Positions 17,723 to 29,570 of a stretch of DNA of 64,000 bases are shown piece by piece. The stretch covers positions 348,484 to 412,483 of the forward strand of contig NZ_JH725081.1 of NCBI RefSeq assembly GCF_000278255.1. The letters run 5' to 3'. The position numbers were made by a program, and so were the translations under genes. The notes under the pieces were generated by a model, which was not told the origin of the DNA, ran no database searches, and was given only the letters and a program-made list of their open reading frames with translations. The first letter of the stretch is position 1. Each line of letters starts with the position of its first letter. Source of the stretch: Bartonella melophagi K-2C (lineage in GTDB: Bacteria > Pseudomonadota > Alphaproteobacteria > Rhizobiales > Rhizobiaceae).

Positions 17723-19696
17723 ATGGAAATAAAGCAAACAGATGCTCTCCTTGTCTTGGAAAATATCACACGTGAATTTCGCGCAGGTGATCCTGTTTTA
17801 AAAAATATTAATTTAACCATTAAACGTGGTGAAATGGTGGCTATTGTAGGGGCTTCTGGTTCAGGAAAATCTACGTTAATGAATATTTTAGGCTGCCTTG
17901 ATCGGCCAAGTAGAGGGCGCTATTGGGTTTCAGGAAAAGAGATAGCTTTACTTTCAGCAGATGACTTATCAGCTTTACGGCGTAATCATTTTGGATTTAT
18001 TTTTCAGCGTTATCATTTGTTGCATGAATTGACAGCCCTTGGGAATGTTGAAATACCAGCCATTTATGCACGGTGTGCATCAGCAATACGAAAAAAACGT
18101 GCACAAAGTCTTTTAACACGCTTAGGGATGGGTGATCGCATGGACTATCGCCCCAATCAACTTTCGGGGGGGCAACAACAACGTGTGTCGATTGCTCGTG
18201 CCTTAATGAATGATGCTGATGTTATTCTTGCAGATGAACCAACAGGTGCGTTAGATAAACACAGTGGTCAAGAAGTCTTGCGTATTTTAGACGAGCTTCA
18301 TCAGGAAGGACGCACCATTGTTATGGTGACCCATGATATCCATGTGGCTAAGAGAGCACAACGCATTATTGAGATCAGTGATGGGGAAATTATTTCCGAT
18401 AATGTGTCGAAAGTTAAAAAGGTAAGAAATGATATTCAGTTTCTTCGTGAAGAGAAAAATTTAAAAGATCATCAACAGCTTGGGTTTTTTCGTTCTTTTA
18501 TGGATCATTTGTATGAAGCGTTTGCTATGGCTTTGTTTGCGATGAATGCGCACCGGATGCGGACTTTTTTAACAATGCTTGGGGTGATTATCGGTATTGC
18601 GTCAGTTATTGCGATGGTGTCTTTGGGCAATGGGACTCAAGAGAAAATTCTTGAAAATTTTAAAAGTTTAGGTACAAATATATTAACAATTTTACCTGGT
18701 AAGAATTTTTCTGATCCACTCGCAGACAAGATAACAAGTTTGGTTGAAGATGATGCACAAGCGTTATCGGGACTGCTTTATGTTGATGGTGTGACACCTC
18801 AGATTTCAGTGAGCTCAACAGTTTATTATGAGGGTATTGAAGCCAATGCTGTGATTGTTGGCGTGGGAGAACAATTTTTTCAGACACATGGGCTTGCAGT
18901 TGTTGAAGGACAATTGTTTAATCGACAAAGTGTGCGTGATCGAGCAGTTGATTTGGTAATTGAAAAAGAAGCCATTGCTTCTCTTTTTCCTCATAGTCAT
19001 GAAAGTCCTGTTGGGAAAGTTGTGCGTGTAGGTAAGGTGCCTGCGCGTATTATTGGTATTGTGGATTCAAATAATGAGAAAGGTGCGTCAAATACACTCC
19101 AAGTTTATTTGCCTTATACAGCCGTACAAACCCGTTTTCTTGGAACTACAATTGTTCGAGCAATTACTGTGAAAATTGCTGATGATGTCGATTCAAAGTT
19201 GGCAGAAAATGAAGTACGGCGTTTTTTAATTATGCGCCATGGTCAGGAAGATTTTTTCATTAGGAATTCGGAATCGTTTCGTCAACGTTTGATGCAGAGT
19301 ACACAGATTTTAACGCTTTTAGTGACTTCAATTGCGGTAATTTCATTGATTGTTGGGGGTATTGGGGTGATGAATATTATGCTTGTGACTGTGTCTGAGC
19401 GGATCAGTGAAATTGGGGTGCGCATGGCAGTTGGTGCACGTCAAAGTGATATTTTACAGCAATTTCTAATCGAAGCAGTTTTGATGTGTGCGATTGGTGG
19501 GAGTTTAGGGATTCTTTTTGGGCTTTCTATTGGGAGTTTGTTTTCGCTGTTTTCTCTACCTATTCAATTGGTTTATACGATAAATTCAGTCATTATAGCC
19601 TTTATTTTTTCAGCCTTTATTGGGGTGTGTTTTGGTTTTTTTCCAGCACGCAAGGCTTCACAGCTTGATCCTGTGGTTGCTCTGACACGTAATTGA
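17723..19696 (+). CDS. macB: MacB-like ABC transporter, fused ATPase-permease
   Basis: A 657-residue protein. Residues 1-235 form an ABC ATPase with Walker [10 protein letters not shown], signature [15 protein letters not shown], Walker [13 protein letters not shown] and the His switch VTHD. After a linker come a membrane helix (about residue 285), a MacB-type periplasmic domain (about 310-520) and a three-helix FtsX-like C-terminal domain ([29 protein letters not shown]). MacB acts as a mechanotransmitter, powering export of macrolides, peptides or lipopeptides from the periplasm. With the two upstream genes it forms a complete tripartite system in one operon. The substrate is unknown. Confidence 0.92.
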   Translation: MEIKQTDALLVLENITREFRAGDPVLKNINLTIKRGEMVAIVGASGSGKSTLMNILGCLDRPSRGRYWVSGKEIALLSADDLSALRRNHFGFIFQRYHLLHELTALGNVEIPAIYARCASAIRKKRAQSLLTRLGMGDRMDYRPNQLSGGQQQRVSIARALMNDADVILADEPTGALDKHSGQEVLRILDELHQEGRTIVMVTHDIHVAKRAQRIIEISDGEIISDNVSKVKKVRNDIQFLREEKNLKDHQQLGFFRSFMDHLYEAFAMALFAMNAHRMRTFLTMLGVIIGIASVIAMVSLGNGTQEKILENFKSLGTNILTILPGKNFSDPLADKITSLVEDDAQALSGLLYVDGVTPQISVSSTVYYEGIEANAVIVGVGEQFFQTHGLAVVEGQLFNRQSVRDRAVDLVIEKEAIASLFPHSHESPVGKVVRVGKVPARIIGIVDSNNEKGASNTLQVYLPYTAVQTRFLGTTIVRAITVKIADDVDSKLAENEVRRFLIMRHGQEDFFIRNSESFRQRLMQSTQILTLLVTSIAVISLIVGGIGVMNIMLVTVSERISEIGVRMAVGARQSDILQQFLIEAVLMCAIGGSLGILFGLSIGSLFSLFSLPIQLVYTINSVIIAFIFSAFIGVCFGFFPARKASQLDPVVALTRN

Positions 19697-20200
19697 CAGA
19701 TCTGTCTAAAGAAGAATCATGGTTGTCATCGTAGGTTTGCCACAGCGTTGATGGTTGTGTTTTGGTGAACATATACATTGATGATGATGTGTTGAGTTTT
19801 ATAATTTAGCTTTTTGCATATGATCAAGGAATAATGGGATTAAATTAATACTGTTATGGTTGAGAGTTCATTATTTTCGCGGATCTTTAAGTGACTTCGA
19901 AATTTGGAGAGGTTTCTTCATTTTGCAAGATTTGTAACAGAAAAATATGATTGTGCATAAAGGGCATGACTATACGGGTTAATTTATGAAGATCTTTGAA
20001 CTGGATTAATGAGGGAGGGATGTTTTTATGTTTGTCAAAAAATCAAGATGTGAAACCGTACTTATATTTATAGTACAAAGGTGTAATGTGGCCGTAAGAA
20101 GAAAAATCTATGTGACCTGAGGGTGATAAAAATAAGAGCTTAAGTGTTTTAATTAAGAAAATTTATGGCAAGTGAAATCAAGTGAAATGGTGTGTGAAAA
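19697..20200. other. Intergenic interval between convergent macB and ydcF-like gene
   Basis: About 500 bp with no supported gene, no clear strong terminator hairpin, and no repeat I can recognise. Both flanking genes end here. AT-rich with stops in all frames. Confidence 0.6.
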
Positions 20201-20878
20201 TTAAAATGCGGTTCTGATATATACTCCAATACTTTTAATATATTCAGAAGCAAGAATGCGCATTTGATTGACTTGTTTGATCCAACTGCCTGAAGCATTC
20301 TCTTTAATGGGATATGCAATAAAATGTATATGGGGCATTAAATGTTTAAGTTCGAGCAAAGAGCGCACCATATGATAATCATGCGTGACAATATAAACTG
20401 TCTTATAGTTGTGTTGTTTAATCCAGGCAGCGCTTTCTTGAGCATTGCCTTTAGTATTTGTTGCTTCATATCCAAAATCAACACGAGAAGCCAAAAGATG
20501 CGGATTGATATGCGCGGTGTCAATCAGTTTATTAAGGTCAATTGTCGTATTGACTCCGCTGATCAATAGTCGAGAGCCAAGCCCTTTTTGCAAGAGGTCA
20601 AACCCTGTTTTTATTCGATTTTCTCCACCTGTAAGAACAACAATTGCATCTGCTTGTGGCAAGGGGATTGGGGGGGTTAAGTGCTCAATTTTTTCCGAGA
20701 AAGTAACGAATGTGGCACCAATGAACAAAATTATAATAAAAAGAGCAACTACTGTTAATGGTACATAGCGTGAAAAGCGTTTATAGAACCGTAAGACACT
20801 TATGGTGGACTTTGCAATGCAACACTTGGGCGGATTATTGTGTGCTGATGATTGAAGATGGGGTGAAAGGTTTGTCAT
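20201..20878 (-). CDS. YdcF/SanA-type DUF218 membrane protein
   Basis: A 225-residue protein with one N-terminal membrane helix (VPLTVVALFIIILFIGATFV, about residues 39-58) and a DUF218 domain: ADAIVVLTGGENRIKTGFDLL, LLISGVN, DFGYEATNTKGNA and the characteristic YIVTHDYHMVRSLLEL. Members are linked to envelope and peptidoglycan precursor metabolism (SanA, ElyC), with no agreed reaction. The frame is open from 20911 within ftsX, but the ATG at 20878, 4 bp after the ftsX stop, gives a normal N-terminus. Third gene of the ftsE-ftsX operon. Confidence 0.85.
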   Translation of the reverse strand: MTNLSPHLQSSAHNNPPKCCIAKSTISVLRFYKRFSRYVPLTVVALFIIILFIGATFVTFSEKIEHLTPPIPLPQADAIVVLTGGENRIKTGFDLLQKGLGSRLLISGVNTTIDLNKLIDTAHINPHLLASRVDFGYEATNTKGNAQESAAWIKQHNYKTVYIVTHDYHMVRSLLELKHLMPHIHFIAYPIKENASGSWIKQVNQMRILASEYIKSIGVYIRTAF

Positions 20879-20882
20879 GAAA

Positions 20883-21857
20883 CTAAAATAAACCGTTTTC
20901 GTGCTGATCAATTTTTTTAAGTTGTGCTAAAATAGTAATCCGACTTGTTAGTGTGGTGAGAAGGGATACAAAAAGAATAAGGCTAAGAATTTTCCCATAG
21001 GTAGAGAGATTTATCGAAAAATGTCCAAACAAAGCGGTAATTTGGCTGCTTTGTGCTGTGCCCAAGTTATTATTTGTCCAGAAGAAAAAGGCGCTAAAGA
21101 GAAATGCGCCCGCAACACCACCATACAATGCACCACGTAGTGCTGTTTTAAAAAAATGCCAGTCAAATTGTTTAGCAATGAAATGGGGGTCAGTGCCAAG
21201 GAAATGTAAGACATTGATAATATGAGAATTTTCTGCAAGTGCGTTGCGTGTTGCAAAGATAATCGTAAACATAAGCGAGCTTAAAACCAGTGCTAAAATT
21301 GAAAAGCCGATAAGAACAGTTGTTTTTGCCATTGTCACAAAACGATTGACCCAAAAGCGATGATCATCAAACTGGCCGCCTGGGATATGTGTTTTAATGG
21401 CTTGGTTGATGGCATGAAAGTCGGTTTTTTCATCCTTGTTTAAAGTGACAATAATAAGCCGGGGAATAGGCAATTTGCTCAAGGTTAAGCCTGTTCCAAG
21501 CCATGGTTCAAGCAATTTTTCAGTGGCTGCTTGATCAACAATTTTAGCTTCTTTTACACCGTGAAATGTTGTGACTAATTGAACTGCATTGTGCAGAGCT
21601 TGTTCAATATCGACATTTTCAACGGGGTGTATGTGAATTGTTGCTTCATTGCTAATTTGAGTATTCCAATTGTGAGCAGCTTGGTGCACTAAATCAACAC
21701 CGCTTAATGTTAAACTTGCAAGAAATGTCATAATAGCAATCACAACAACCAAAGCTTTTCCAGAAATATTATCACTGGGAATAATAGCAGTTTTAGTTGT
21801 TTTATTGCGTGTAAAAATTGATTTTTGAATGCGAAAGATGGGGAAAGACTTAGTCAT
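20883..21857 (-). CDS. ftsX: Cell division protein FtsX (ABC permease-like)
   Basis: A 324-residue membrane protein: a cytoplasmic N-terminus with basic residues, a first helix (VVVIAIMTFLASLTLSGVDL), an extracytoplasmic domain (about 60-175), then three helices at the C-terminus in the FtsX/MacB arrangement. The stretch HIINVLHFLGTDPHFIAKQFDWHF corresponds to the conserved cytoplasmic loop before the third helix. With FtsE it forms a divisome complex that in other bacteria activates peptidoglycan hydrolases. Its start overlaps the ftsE end by 8 bp. Confidence 0.88.
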   Translation of the reverse strand: MTKSFPIFRIQKSIFTRNKTTKTAIIPSDNISGKALVVVIAIMTFLASLTLSGVDLVHQAAHNWNTQISNEATIHIHPVENVDIEQALHNAVQLVTTFHGVKEAKIVDQAATEKLLEPWLGTGLTLSKLPIPRLIIVTLNKDEKTDFHAINQAIKTHIPGGQFDDHRFWVNRFVTMAKTTVLIGFSILALVLSSLMFTIIFATRNALAENSHIINVLHFLGTDPHFIAKQFDWHFFKTALRGALYGGVAGAFLFSAFFFWTNNNLGTAQSSQITALFGHFSINLSTYGKILSLILFVSLLTTLTSRITILAQLKKIDQHENGLF

Positions 21858-22509
21858 AAATTGTCATCCGTCCATTATGAAGAATCATACGTCGTGCTGC
21901 GACTTGTTCCATCAATGTGACATCATGGGTGGCAATGACAACAGCTGTTCCAAAACGATTTAATTCAATAAATAAGCGCAAAAGGCGTTTTGCTAAAGGC
22001 GGATCAACATTTCCTGTTGGTTCATCAGCAAGAAGAATTTCAGGTTGATCGATGAGAGCGCGTGCAATTGCCACTCTTTGTTTTTCTCCACCTGAAAGAA
22101 CAGGCGGTAAAGCGTGAATATGGTTTCCAAGACCAACCCATTGTAAGAGATCTTCTACTTCACTGCGATATGTTGCTTCTTCTTGCCCTTTAATGCGTAG
22201 AGGCAACGCAACATTTTCGTAAGTTGTCATATGATCAAGCAAGCGAAAATCTTGAAAGACAACACCAATGCGTTGTCGTAAAGCAGGAAGTTCTTGTCGT
22301 TTAAGTAAGGCTGTATCATTTCCAAATAGATCAATATGACCACGGGTTGGTCTGATAGACAAAAACATCATACGCATCAAGGATGTTTTACCCGCCCCAG
22401 ACGCTCCAGTTAAAAATTGAAATGATCCATGCGGAATATGAAAGCTTACGTCATGGAGGATTTCAGACCCCATCCCATAGCGCAAACCGACATTTTCAAA
22501 ACGAATCAC
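21850..22509 (-). CDS. ftsE: Cell division ATP-binding protein FtsE
   Basis: A 219-residue ABC ATPase starting MIRFENVGLRYG. Walker A is GASGAGKTSL, the signature LSGGEKQRVAIARAL, Walker B EILLADEPTGNVDP, and the His switch ATHDVTLM. Length and the adjacent, overlapping ftsX fix the identity as FtsE rather than LolD. It powers FtsX-dependent control of cell-wall hydrolysis at the septum. It is the first gene of the ftsE-ftsX-ydcF unit; the promoter should lie in the 168 bp between it and the acsA 3' end. Confidence 0.92.
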   Translation of the reverse strand: MIRFENVGLRYGMGSEILHDVSFHIPHGSFQFLTGASGAGKTSLMRMMFLSIRPTRGHIDLFGNDTALLKRQELPALRQRIGVVFQDFRLLDHMTTYENVALPLRIKGQEEATYRSEVEDLLQWVGLGNHIHALPPVLSGGEKQRVAIARALIDQPEILLADEPTGNVDPPLAKRLLRLFIELNRFGTAVVIATHDVTLMEQVAARRMILHNGRMTIYD

Positions 22510-22677
22510 TCTAAGTTACCACTTTTGCTTTTAAATTTAAGTCATTATCATTGACTTTTTTTATAGTAGTTTCAAGTTTTTACACTCGATGTTCTTTGGA
22601 TGTTCCTTTTGCCATTTTTCCTATTTGAAGTTGTATTGATGATTTAAAATGGGGTGTTGGTGGTGTATTTGTGTATT

Positions 22678-24642
22678 TTACGCTAAGCACCGATCTTCTG
22701 TATTTTGGCGGTTAGCGATAAGTTCGTCAACAACCTGTGGTTCAGACAGGGGTGAAATGTCTCCTAGATTATCAAAATTATTTTCAGCGATTTTACGCAA
22801 AATACGTCTCATAATTTTTCCTGATCGTGTTTTGGGCAATTGAGGAGCAAATTGAATTTTATCTACTGTGGCGATAGGCCCAATTTTTTTTCTAACGTGT
22901 TGAATCAATTTTTGACGTAATTCTTCATCCGCTGGTGTGTTATGCATTAAAGTGACAAAACTATAGATTCCCTGCCCTTTGATAGGATGAGGATATCCCA
23001 CAACAGCTGCTTCTAAAACAGTAGGATGTGAAACAAGTGCTGATTCAATTTCAGCGGTTCCTAGTCTGTGTCCAGAGACATTGAGAATATCATCCACCCG
23101 CCCTGTAATCCAATAGTAGCCATCACTGTCGCGTTTACAGCTATCACCTGTAAAATATTTTCCTTTATAAGAAGAAAAATACGTTTGAATAAAACGCTGG
23201 TGATCATTATAGAGAGTACGCATTTGGCCAGGCCATGAATCTATAATACAAAGATTACCTTCACCTTCGCCTTCCAGAACATTGCCTTGAGAGTCAATGA
23301 TTTGAGGTTGAATGCCAAAAAAAGGATGTGTAGCTGACCCAGCTTTAAGTTCTGTAGCTCCGGGTAATGGAGTAATCATATGACCCCCTGTTTCCGTTTG
23401 CCACCATGTGTCAAGAATGGGACAGCGGCTGTTCCCAACCGTATGGTAAAACCATTTCCATGCTTCTGGATTAATGGGTTCGCCTACAGTGCCTAAAAGA
23501 CGTAGAGATGTTCTTTTAGAGCGTTTGATGAATGAAGTTCCTGCGCCCATTAAAGTACGAATAGCGGTTGGTGCGGTATAAAGCGTATTCACTTTATGCT
23601 TATCAACAATTTCCCAGAATCTCCCCTGATCGGGAAAAGTTGGAGAGCCTTCAAAGATTAAAGTTGTAGCGCCGTTACATAAAGGCCCATAAACAAGATA
23701 AGAATGGCCAGTAATCCAGCCAATATCAGCAGTACACCAATAAATTTCACCAGGATGGTAATCAAAAACATATTGATGCGTCATTGATACATAGATGAGA
23801 TAACCAGCTGTGGTATGCACGACGCCTTTTGGTGTTCCTGTTGATCCTGAGGTATAAAGGATAAAAAGTGGATCTTCAGCATTCATTTTTTCTGGAGGGC
23901 AATCGGTTTTGGTGTGTTGCACTTCTTTATGGTACCAGAAATCACGTCCTTTGACCCAATCAATTGGTTCATTTGTGCGCTGTATGACCATAACTTGTTT
24001 TACATGCACATTGTGGTGTGCTGCAAGATTAATGGCACAATCAATATTATTTTTTAGATCGATCCGTTTGCCTCCCCGCACAGCTTGATCAGAAGTGATA
24101 ACAAAAGTTGATTTACAATCAATCATACGTTTTGCTATAGCTTCAGGGGAAAAACCAGCGAAGATAACCGAATGAATAGCGCCAATACGGGCACATGCCA
24201 GCATTGCGTACACTGCTTCAGGAATCATTGGTAGATAGATGATGACTCTATCGCCTTTTTGAACGCCTCTGTTTTTTAAGATATTGGCAACACAGCAGAC
24301 CTTCTCATACAATTTATTATAGGTTATTTTTTTATCAAAATAAGGGTTATCACCTTCCCAAATGAGTGCAATTTGGTTTCCATGTTTTTTTAAATGGCGG
24401 TCAATGCAATTATAGGCAACATTTGTGACTCCATCTTCGTACCATTGAATTGATACATTGCCATTAAAGCATGTATTTTTTGCTTTTGTGTAGGGTTTAA
24501 ACCAGTCAATACGCTGACCATGTTTTGCCCAGAAAGCTTCGGGATCATAAATGCTTTCTTGATACCATTGCAGATAAGTGTCGTTATCAATCAAGGTATT
24601 TTTTTGGATACTAGCTGGTATTGAATAGATTTTATCAGACAT
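22678..24642 (-). CDS. acsA: Acetyl-coenzyme A synthetase
   Basis: A 654-residue AMP-forming enzyme that activates acetate to acetyl-CoA. The adenylation motif is [17 protein letters not shown]; others are [33 protein letters not shown] in parts, [13 protein letters not shown], and the C-terminal [26 protein letters not shown]. The acetylation-regulated Lys is in [14 protein letters not shown]. The frame is open from 24681, but GGAGGAG lies just before the ATG at 24642, which gives the family N-terminus MSDKIYSIP. It is monocistronic by spacing (168 bp to ftsE, 314 bp from yggS). Confidence 0.95.
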   Translation of the reverse strand: MSDKIYSIPASIQKNTLIDNDTYLQWYQESIYDPEAFWAKHGQRIDWFKPYTKAKNTCFNGNVSIQWYEDGVTNVAYNCIDRHLKKHGNQIALIWEGDNPYFDKKITYNKLYEKVCCVANILKNRGVQKGDRVIIYLPMIPEAVYAMLACARIGAIHSVIFAGFSPEAIAKRMIDCKSTFVITSDQAVRGGKRIDLKNNIDCAINLAAHHNVHVKQVMVIQRTNEPIDWVKGRDFWYHKEVQHTKTDCPPEKMNAEDPLFILYTSGSTGTPKGVVHTTAGYLIYVSMTHQYVFDYHPGEIYWCTADIGWITGHSYLVYGPLCNGATTLIFEGSPTFPDQGRFWEIVDKHKVNTLYTAPTAIRTLMGAGTSFIKRSKRTSLRLLGTVGEPINPEAWKWFYHTVGNSRCPILDTWWQTETGGHMITPLPGATELKAGSATHPFFGIQPQIIDSQGNVLEGEGEGNLCIIDSWPGQMRTLYNDHQRFIQTYFSSYKGKYFTGDSCKRDSDGYYWITGRVDDILNVSGHRLGTAEIESALVSHPTVLEAAVVGYPHPIKGQGIYSFVTLMHNTPADEELRQKLIQHVRKKIGPIATVDKIQFAPQLPKTRSGKIMRRILRKIAENNFDNLGDISPLSEPQVVDELIANRQNTEDRCLA

Positions 24643-24956
24643 AATTCTCCTCCCCATGTGTTTTATAGAAAAAACGACCATGTGTTCTAATAATTATTTA
24701 AACTTATTCCTCCATAAGCTTTATAGTCAGAATAAAAGCTTATTTTTAAAATAAACTATTTGGTAGGACTTTGAAAGTATTATTTTTTTGGGTTTGTTGT
24801 CGTTATGTTAAGAGAAGTGTTTCTATGCTCAAAAAAGCGTTTTAATAAAGAAACATTTTGGAATTTTTGGAGGGATGAGGAAATATATGAACTGCCTTTT
24901 AGAAAGGGAGGGGTATAATTTTGAGAGAGGGGTATATAATTTAAGCAAAAGAGCAC

Positions 24957-25637
24957 TTAGAGTGGACGTTGTCCAAACAAAGCTGTACCAATACGAAGGG
25001 TATTTGCACCAAATTGAAGAGCGGTTTTAAAGTCATTTGACATACCCATAGACAGTTTTGAAACACCAGCTCTTTTTGCAAGTTTAGCTAAAAGGGCAAA
25101 ATAGGGGCCAGAATTTTCTTCAACTGGGGGAATTGCCATGAGGCCTATAATATCAAGCCCATATTGATTTTTACATAGGGTTACAAAATCAGCCACTTCT
25201 TGCGGTGCAATGCCACTTTTTTGTGGTTCTAATCCGATATTGACTTGAACATAACAAGGAAGATATTTTTTTTGTTTGTGCATTTCTTCGGATAATTTTT
25301 GGGCTATTTTTTCTCGATCGACGGTTTGAATAATATCAAAAATTTTGACAGCTTCTGCTGTTTTGTTAGATTGTAAGGGGCCGATAAGATGGAGTTTTAT
25401 GGCTTCAAATTGCTGTCGTAGGAAAGGCCATTTTTGTGCTGCTTCTTGTACACGGTTTTCAGCAAAGAGTCGTTGACCTGCTTGCAGTAGTGGAACAATA
25501 TGTTGTGCAGCAACGGTTTTTGAAACAGCAATTAACTCAACACTCTCTAATGAGCAGTGGTATTCTTTGCACGTTGCAGCAATGTCTTGTTGAAGGTTTT
25601 TCCACGCTTCAATGGAGGAGGTATTGAGTGTGCCCAT
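24957..25637 (-). CDS. YggS/PROSC family pyridoxal phosphate homeostasis protein
   Basis: A 226-residue TIM-barrel protein. It shows the PLP-binding Lys in LIAVSKTVAAQHI (about residue 40), RLFAENRVQEAAQKW, the KLHLIGPLQSNKT motif, VNIGLEPQKSGIAP, and the SMGMSNDFKTAL phosphate-binding loop with LRIGTALFG at the C-terminus. Members bind PLP without known catalysis and balance B6 vitamers and amino-acid pools. It is divergent from leuS, with about 150 bp between starts holding both promoters. Confidence 0.93.
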   Translation of the reverse strand: MGTLNTSSIEAWKNLQQDIAATCKEYHCSLESVELIAVSKTVAAQHIVPLLQAGQRLFAENRVQEAAQKWPFLRQQFEAIKLHLIGPLQSNKTAEAVKIFDIIQTVDREKIAQKLSEEMHKQKKYLPCYVQVNIGLEPQKSGIAPQEVADFVTLCKNQYGLDIIGLMAIPPVEENSGPYFALLAKLAKRAGVSKLSMGMSNDFKTALQFGANTLRIGTALFGQRPL

Positions 25638-25787
25638 GTTTTGTTGTGCCTGTTTTTTGTTTAAAGTTTTGAGTCATTGTTTATAAAAGCTTTTAAAATT
25701 TCTATTGAAGAGGTTGACGGTAGCTTTAATCCATGGTGAAGCATTTACAAAGCTTTTTGGTTCAATTTTGTAAAGAGTATAATGGGA

Positions 25788-28412
25788 ATGACAATTGAGC
25801 GCTATAATCCACGTGCACGTGAACAACAATGGCAAGCGGTTTGGGATGAAAGACAAATTTTTCAAACCTCTCATGATGATGGGCGTGAAAAATATTACGT
25901 TTTGGAGATGTTTCCCTATCCTTCAGGGCGCATTCATATGGGGCATGTGCGCAATTATACCATGGGAGATGTTGTTGCACGTTATAAACGTGCCAAAGGG
26001 TTTAATGTGCTGCATCCCATGGGGTGGGATGCTTTTGGTATGCCAGCTGAAAATGCTGCCATGCAAAATAAGGTGCATCCAAAAGTTTGGACTTATCAAA
26101 ATATTGCAGTGATGCGTGGGCAATTAAAGCAATTGGGGCTTTCTTTAGATTGGTCACGTGAATTTGCAACTTGCGATGTGGAATATTATCATCGTCAACA
26201 AATGCTCTTTCTTGACTTTTATGAAAAGGGACTGATTGCACGTAAAGTGGCCAAGGTGAATTGGGACCCTGTTGACCACACAGTTTTAGCCAATGAGCAG
26301 GTTGTTGATGGAAGAGGTTGGCGTTCAGGTGCCTTGGTTGAACAGCGAGAATTGATTCAGTGGTTTTTCAAAATCAGTGATTTTAGTGAAGATTTATTAA
26401 AAGGACTTGAGAAGCTTGATAAGTGGCCAGAAAAAGTCCGCATTATGCAAAAGAACTGGATTGGTAAATCACAAGGCCTTTTGATTGGTTGGGCTTTAGA
26501 TAAGACAAATGTTGCTGATGATATATGCCAAGCATTTGATGAAGTTGTCTGTTATTCAACCCGCCCAGATACTTTATTTGGAGCATCTTTTTTAGCTCTT
26601 TCTATAGATCATCCGATTGCGCAGGCTTTGGCGCAAAAAGACAACGAGCTTGCTGCTTTTATTGAAAATTGCCGCTGTGGTAGCATGACAACTGAAGCAC
26701 TTGAAACAGCTGAAAAACAAGGATTTCGCACGAAGCTTTTAGCTGTTCATCCATTTGATTCAATGGTGCGTATTCCTATCTATATCGCTAATTTTGTATT
26801 CATGGATTATGGGACGGGTGCTATTTTTGGGTGTCCTGCCCATGACCAAAGGGATTTAGATTTTGCGCGTAAATATGGTCTTCCTGTACGAGCGGTGGTT
26901 TTGCCAAAAGGTGCTGATGCCAAGGATTTTATGATTTCTGAAACGGCTTACAGCGGTGAAGGCGTGATGATTAATTCAGATTTTTTGAATGGTCTTACGG
27001 TGAGGAAAGCTTTTGAAGCAGTTGCTAAACGCCTTGAAAAACAGATCTTAAATGGTAAACCTCAGGGGAAAAGAACTGTGCAATTTCGATTGCGTGATTG
27101 GGGAATTTCGCGTCAACGTTATTGGGGGTGCCCGATACCTATAGTTCATTGTGCTACTTGCGGGGTGGTTCCTGTGGCACGCACTGATTTGCCAGTTGTC
27201 TTGCCTGATGATGTGACTTTTGATAAGCCTGGCAATCCTCTTGCACGCCATGAAAAGTGGCAAGAAGTCACTTGCCCTTCTTGTGGGCAGTTGGCAAAGC
27301 GCGAAACCGATACAATGGATACATTTGTGGATTCTTCTTGGTATTATGCGCGTTTTATCTCACCTAGAGCACAAGAACCAACGGACCAGAAAAAAACGGC
27401 ACAGTGGTTGCCTGTTCAACAATATATTGGTGGTATTGAACATGCGATTTTACATCTTTTATATGCACGTTTTTTTATGCGTGCGATGAAGATTTCTGGC
27501 CATGTTAGTGTGGATGAGCCCTTTGAGGGGTTGTTTACGCAAGGCATGGTTGTTCATGAAACCTACCGTAATGAACAAGGGTGGGTTGCACCAACGGAGG
27601 TTTCCATTGTTGAAAAAGACGGGAAACGCCAGGCTTATAAATTAACCGATCAAAGTCATGTGACGATTGGTTCAATTGAAAAAATGTCGAAATCAAAAAA
27701 GAATATTATTGATCCTGATGATATTATTGCTTCTTACGGGGCAGATACGGTGCGCTGGTTTATGTTGTCTGATTCTCCTCCTGAGCGTGATGTCATTTGG
27801 ACAGAAGCAGGAATTGAAGGAGCACATCGCTTTGTGCAACGCATTTGGCGCTGTGTGGCTTTGAGTGCTTCAGTTTTGAAGGAAGTTGAACCGTGCACAG
27901 GCTGTCACGGTGAAGCTTTTGAGCTGTCAAAAGCAGCACATCGCACACTTTGTGCTGTGGAGGATGATTTAGAAAAACTTGCCTTTAATCGGGCAGTTGC
28001 ACGCCTTTATGAATTATTAAATACGATGATGCCATTTTTAAATAGGGTGGAAAATATTGATGATGAAATGAAATCTGCTTTGCGCCAAGCAATGGATTTT
28101 TTCTTTGCAATGATTGCACCTATAATGCCGCATTTGGCAGAAGAATGTCATGCTGCTTTTGGGGGGAAAACACTAATTTGTGAACTTTCTTGGCCTGTTT
28201 TTGACCCTGCATTGACAATTGAAGAGTTTATTACTTTGCCGGTGCAGATTAATGGTAAAAAACGCGGTGATATCACCCTTTGTGTGACAGCCAATAAAGA
28301 GGAAATTGAAAAGGCAGTTTTGGCTCTTGAATGTGTTAAAGCGCAGCTGGTAGAAAAGTCGGTGAAGAAAGTTATTATTGTTCCACAAAGGATCATCAAT
28401 GTCGTTATTTAA
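25788..28412 (+). CDS. leuS: Leucyl-tRNA synthetase
   Basis: An 874-residue class Ia synthetase. The HIGH-type motif is [13 protein letters not shown] near residue 45, the CP1 editing domain spans roughly 220-410 (with [10 protein letters not shown] and [17 protein letters not shown]), zinc-like Cys pairs are in HCATCGVVP and CPSCGQ, and the KMSKS loop is EKMSKSKKN (about 625). The C-terminal anticodon-binding domain and the [12 protein letters not shown] tail are complete. ATGs at 25782 and 25788 are both possible; the upstream AGAG fits neither perfectly and I take the second. It overlaps lptE by 14 bp. Confidence 0.95.
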   Translation: MTIERYNPRAREQQWQAVWDERQIFQTSHDDGREKYYVLEMFPYPSGRIHMGHVRNYTMGDVVARYKRAKGFNVLHPMGWDAFGMPAENAAMQNKVHPKVWTYQNIAVMRGQLKQLGLSLDWSREFATCDVEYYHRQQMLFLDFYEKGLIARKVAKVNWDPVDHTVLANEQVVDGRGWRSGALVEQRELIQWFFKISDFSEDLLKGLEKLDKWPEKVRIMQKNWIGKSQGLLIGWALDKTNVADDICQAFDEVVCYSTRPDTLFGASFLALSIDHPIAQALAQKDNELAAFIENCRCGSMTTEALETAEKQGFRTKLLAVHPFDSMVRIPIYIANFVFMDYGTGAIFGCPAHDQRDLDFARKYGLPVRAVVLPKGADAKDFMISETAYSGEGVMINSDFLNGLTVRKAFEAVAKRLEKQILNGKPQGKRTVQFRLRDWGISRQRYWGCPIPIVHCATCGVVPVARTDLPVVLPDDVTFDKPGNPLARHEKWQEVTCPSCGQLAKRETDTMDTFVDSSWYYARFISPRAQEPTDQKKTAQWLPVQQYIGGIEHAILHLLYARFFMRAMKISGHVSVDEPFEGLFTQGMVVHETYRNEQGWVAPTEVSIVEKDGKRQAYKLTDQSHVTIGSIEKMSKSKKNIIDPDDIIASYGADTVRWFMLSDSPPERDVIWTEAGIEGAHRFVQRIWRCVALSASVLKEVEPCTGCHGEAFELSKAAHRTLCAVEDDLEKLAFNRAVARLYELLNTMMPFLNRVENIDDEMKSALRQAMDFFFAMIAPIMPHLAEECHAAFGGKTLICELSWPVFDPALTIEEFITLPVQINGKKRGDITLCVTANKEEIEKAVLALECVKAQLVEKSVKKVIIVPQRIINVVI

Positions 28413-28995
28413 GTGGGTATTTTGTGCTGGTTTTACTTGTTTGTTCATGTTTCTTTATGGGTGTAGTGTTGAGCCTCTTTATCGTCAAAAGGTTCAAGGG
28501 GGGGGGCAGGTGGCATCACAACCGGGTGGTGCTGCCTTGCATGGGAAGCATTCAAAAGCGGTTTCTTCAGATCTTGCTGCAAAATTTGCTACAGTTGTTG
28601 TTGAGGAACCTTCAGATCGTTTTGGTCAGATGGTCCGCAATCATTTATTGTTTCTTATGTATGGGAATGGAAGCAAGCCTTCAGTTCCGGTTTATCAATT
28701 ATCACTGCACACATCAGTTGCTACGCACACATCTGTGCAAGTAGAAATTTATGAAGATCCAGATGGAATAGGGCGTTCTTCTGTTGGGACAGTGATAAGC
28801 AGGGCTTCTTATATATTAAGAGATATGAATAATGTTGTTGTTGCTAAAGGTAAAGGAGCTATGAGTGCATCTTTTGACCGGCTTCGTCAAGAATATGCAA
28901 CAGTGCAAGCTGAAGAAAATGCGCAAAAGCGTGTAGCTGAAGAGTTGGCTGAACAAATTTTTATGTTACTTTCAAAAGATTTGGTAAAACTTTAA
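28399..28995 (+). CDS. lptE: LPS-assembly lipoprotein LptE
   Basis: A 198-residue lipoprotein with a signal ending FLYGC (acylated Cys22), followed by SVEPLYRQK. The rest is soluble with alternating strands and a C-terminal helix ([21 protein letters not shown]), the layout of LptE, which plugs LptD and loads lipopolysaccharide into the outer leaflet. Family similarity is low by nature, so the call leans on the lipobox, the size, the C-terminal pattern and the position directly after leuS (14 bp overlap), which is standard in alphaproteobacteria. holA, which often follows, is absent. Confidence 0.82.
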   Translation: MSLFKWVFCAGFTCLFMFLYGCSVEPLYRQKVQGGGQVASQPGGAALHGKHSKAVSSDLAAKFATVVVEEPSDRFGQMVRNHLLFLMYGNGSKPSVPVYQLSLHTSVATHTSVQVEIYEDPDGIGRSSVGTVISRASYILRDMNNVVVAKGKGAMSASFDRLRQEYATVQAEENAQKRVAEELAEQIFMLLSKDLVKL

Positions 28996-29570
28996 GCGCT
29001 TTTTATGCAATAGCTTATTCATAATTAAAGTTTGGTTGGTTTTTGTACAAAAGAGGCGTCAAAATACCAATTGATTGGAAATATTTGTAATCTTTTTATC
29101 AATGATAAGGTGTTTATCAATTACAAGATATTTTGAACATAAAATTATTTCTGACAAAAAGGCTTTACGTCTGCACTGTTTAATATTGCCTTTTTGACAT
29201 GGTGAGTGATGTTAGAAATAGTGCAAATGGGGAGGGTTTAAGTTTGTATTATTTATCTATGTGTGATGCAAATTTCATAAAAGCTTCTGTAGCATTAATT
29301 GTACGCTCATTGAGTGTTCTGTAAAGGGGGGGGTAGAAATAAACGGGAGAATGATTTGCGAGATTTAAGTGAAGTGGTGAGGTTGGTAATCTTAAGAGTT
29401 TTTTTTAAGTGGCAAGGCTGGTTGATTGGAGTGAGAATAAAATAGGAATATTGGTTGATTATTGTTGATATGGAGTGGGGGAGCGACAAGGAAGAATAGT
29501 AAGGTAAGATTAAGAGTTGTTAAACTCAATGCAATGCCAAGAAATGCTCGTATAAAAGGGGAAATCAAAC
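28996..29570. other. Intergenic interval between lptE and priA
   Basis: 575 bp with no supported gene. A wide-loop inverted repeat CAAAAAGGC (29155-29163) / GCCTTTTTG (29188-29196) could terminate the leuS-lptE transcript about 160 bp after lptE. The remainder is AT-rich then G-rich on the plus strand towards priA. I see no recognisable trace of holA. Confidence 0.55.
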
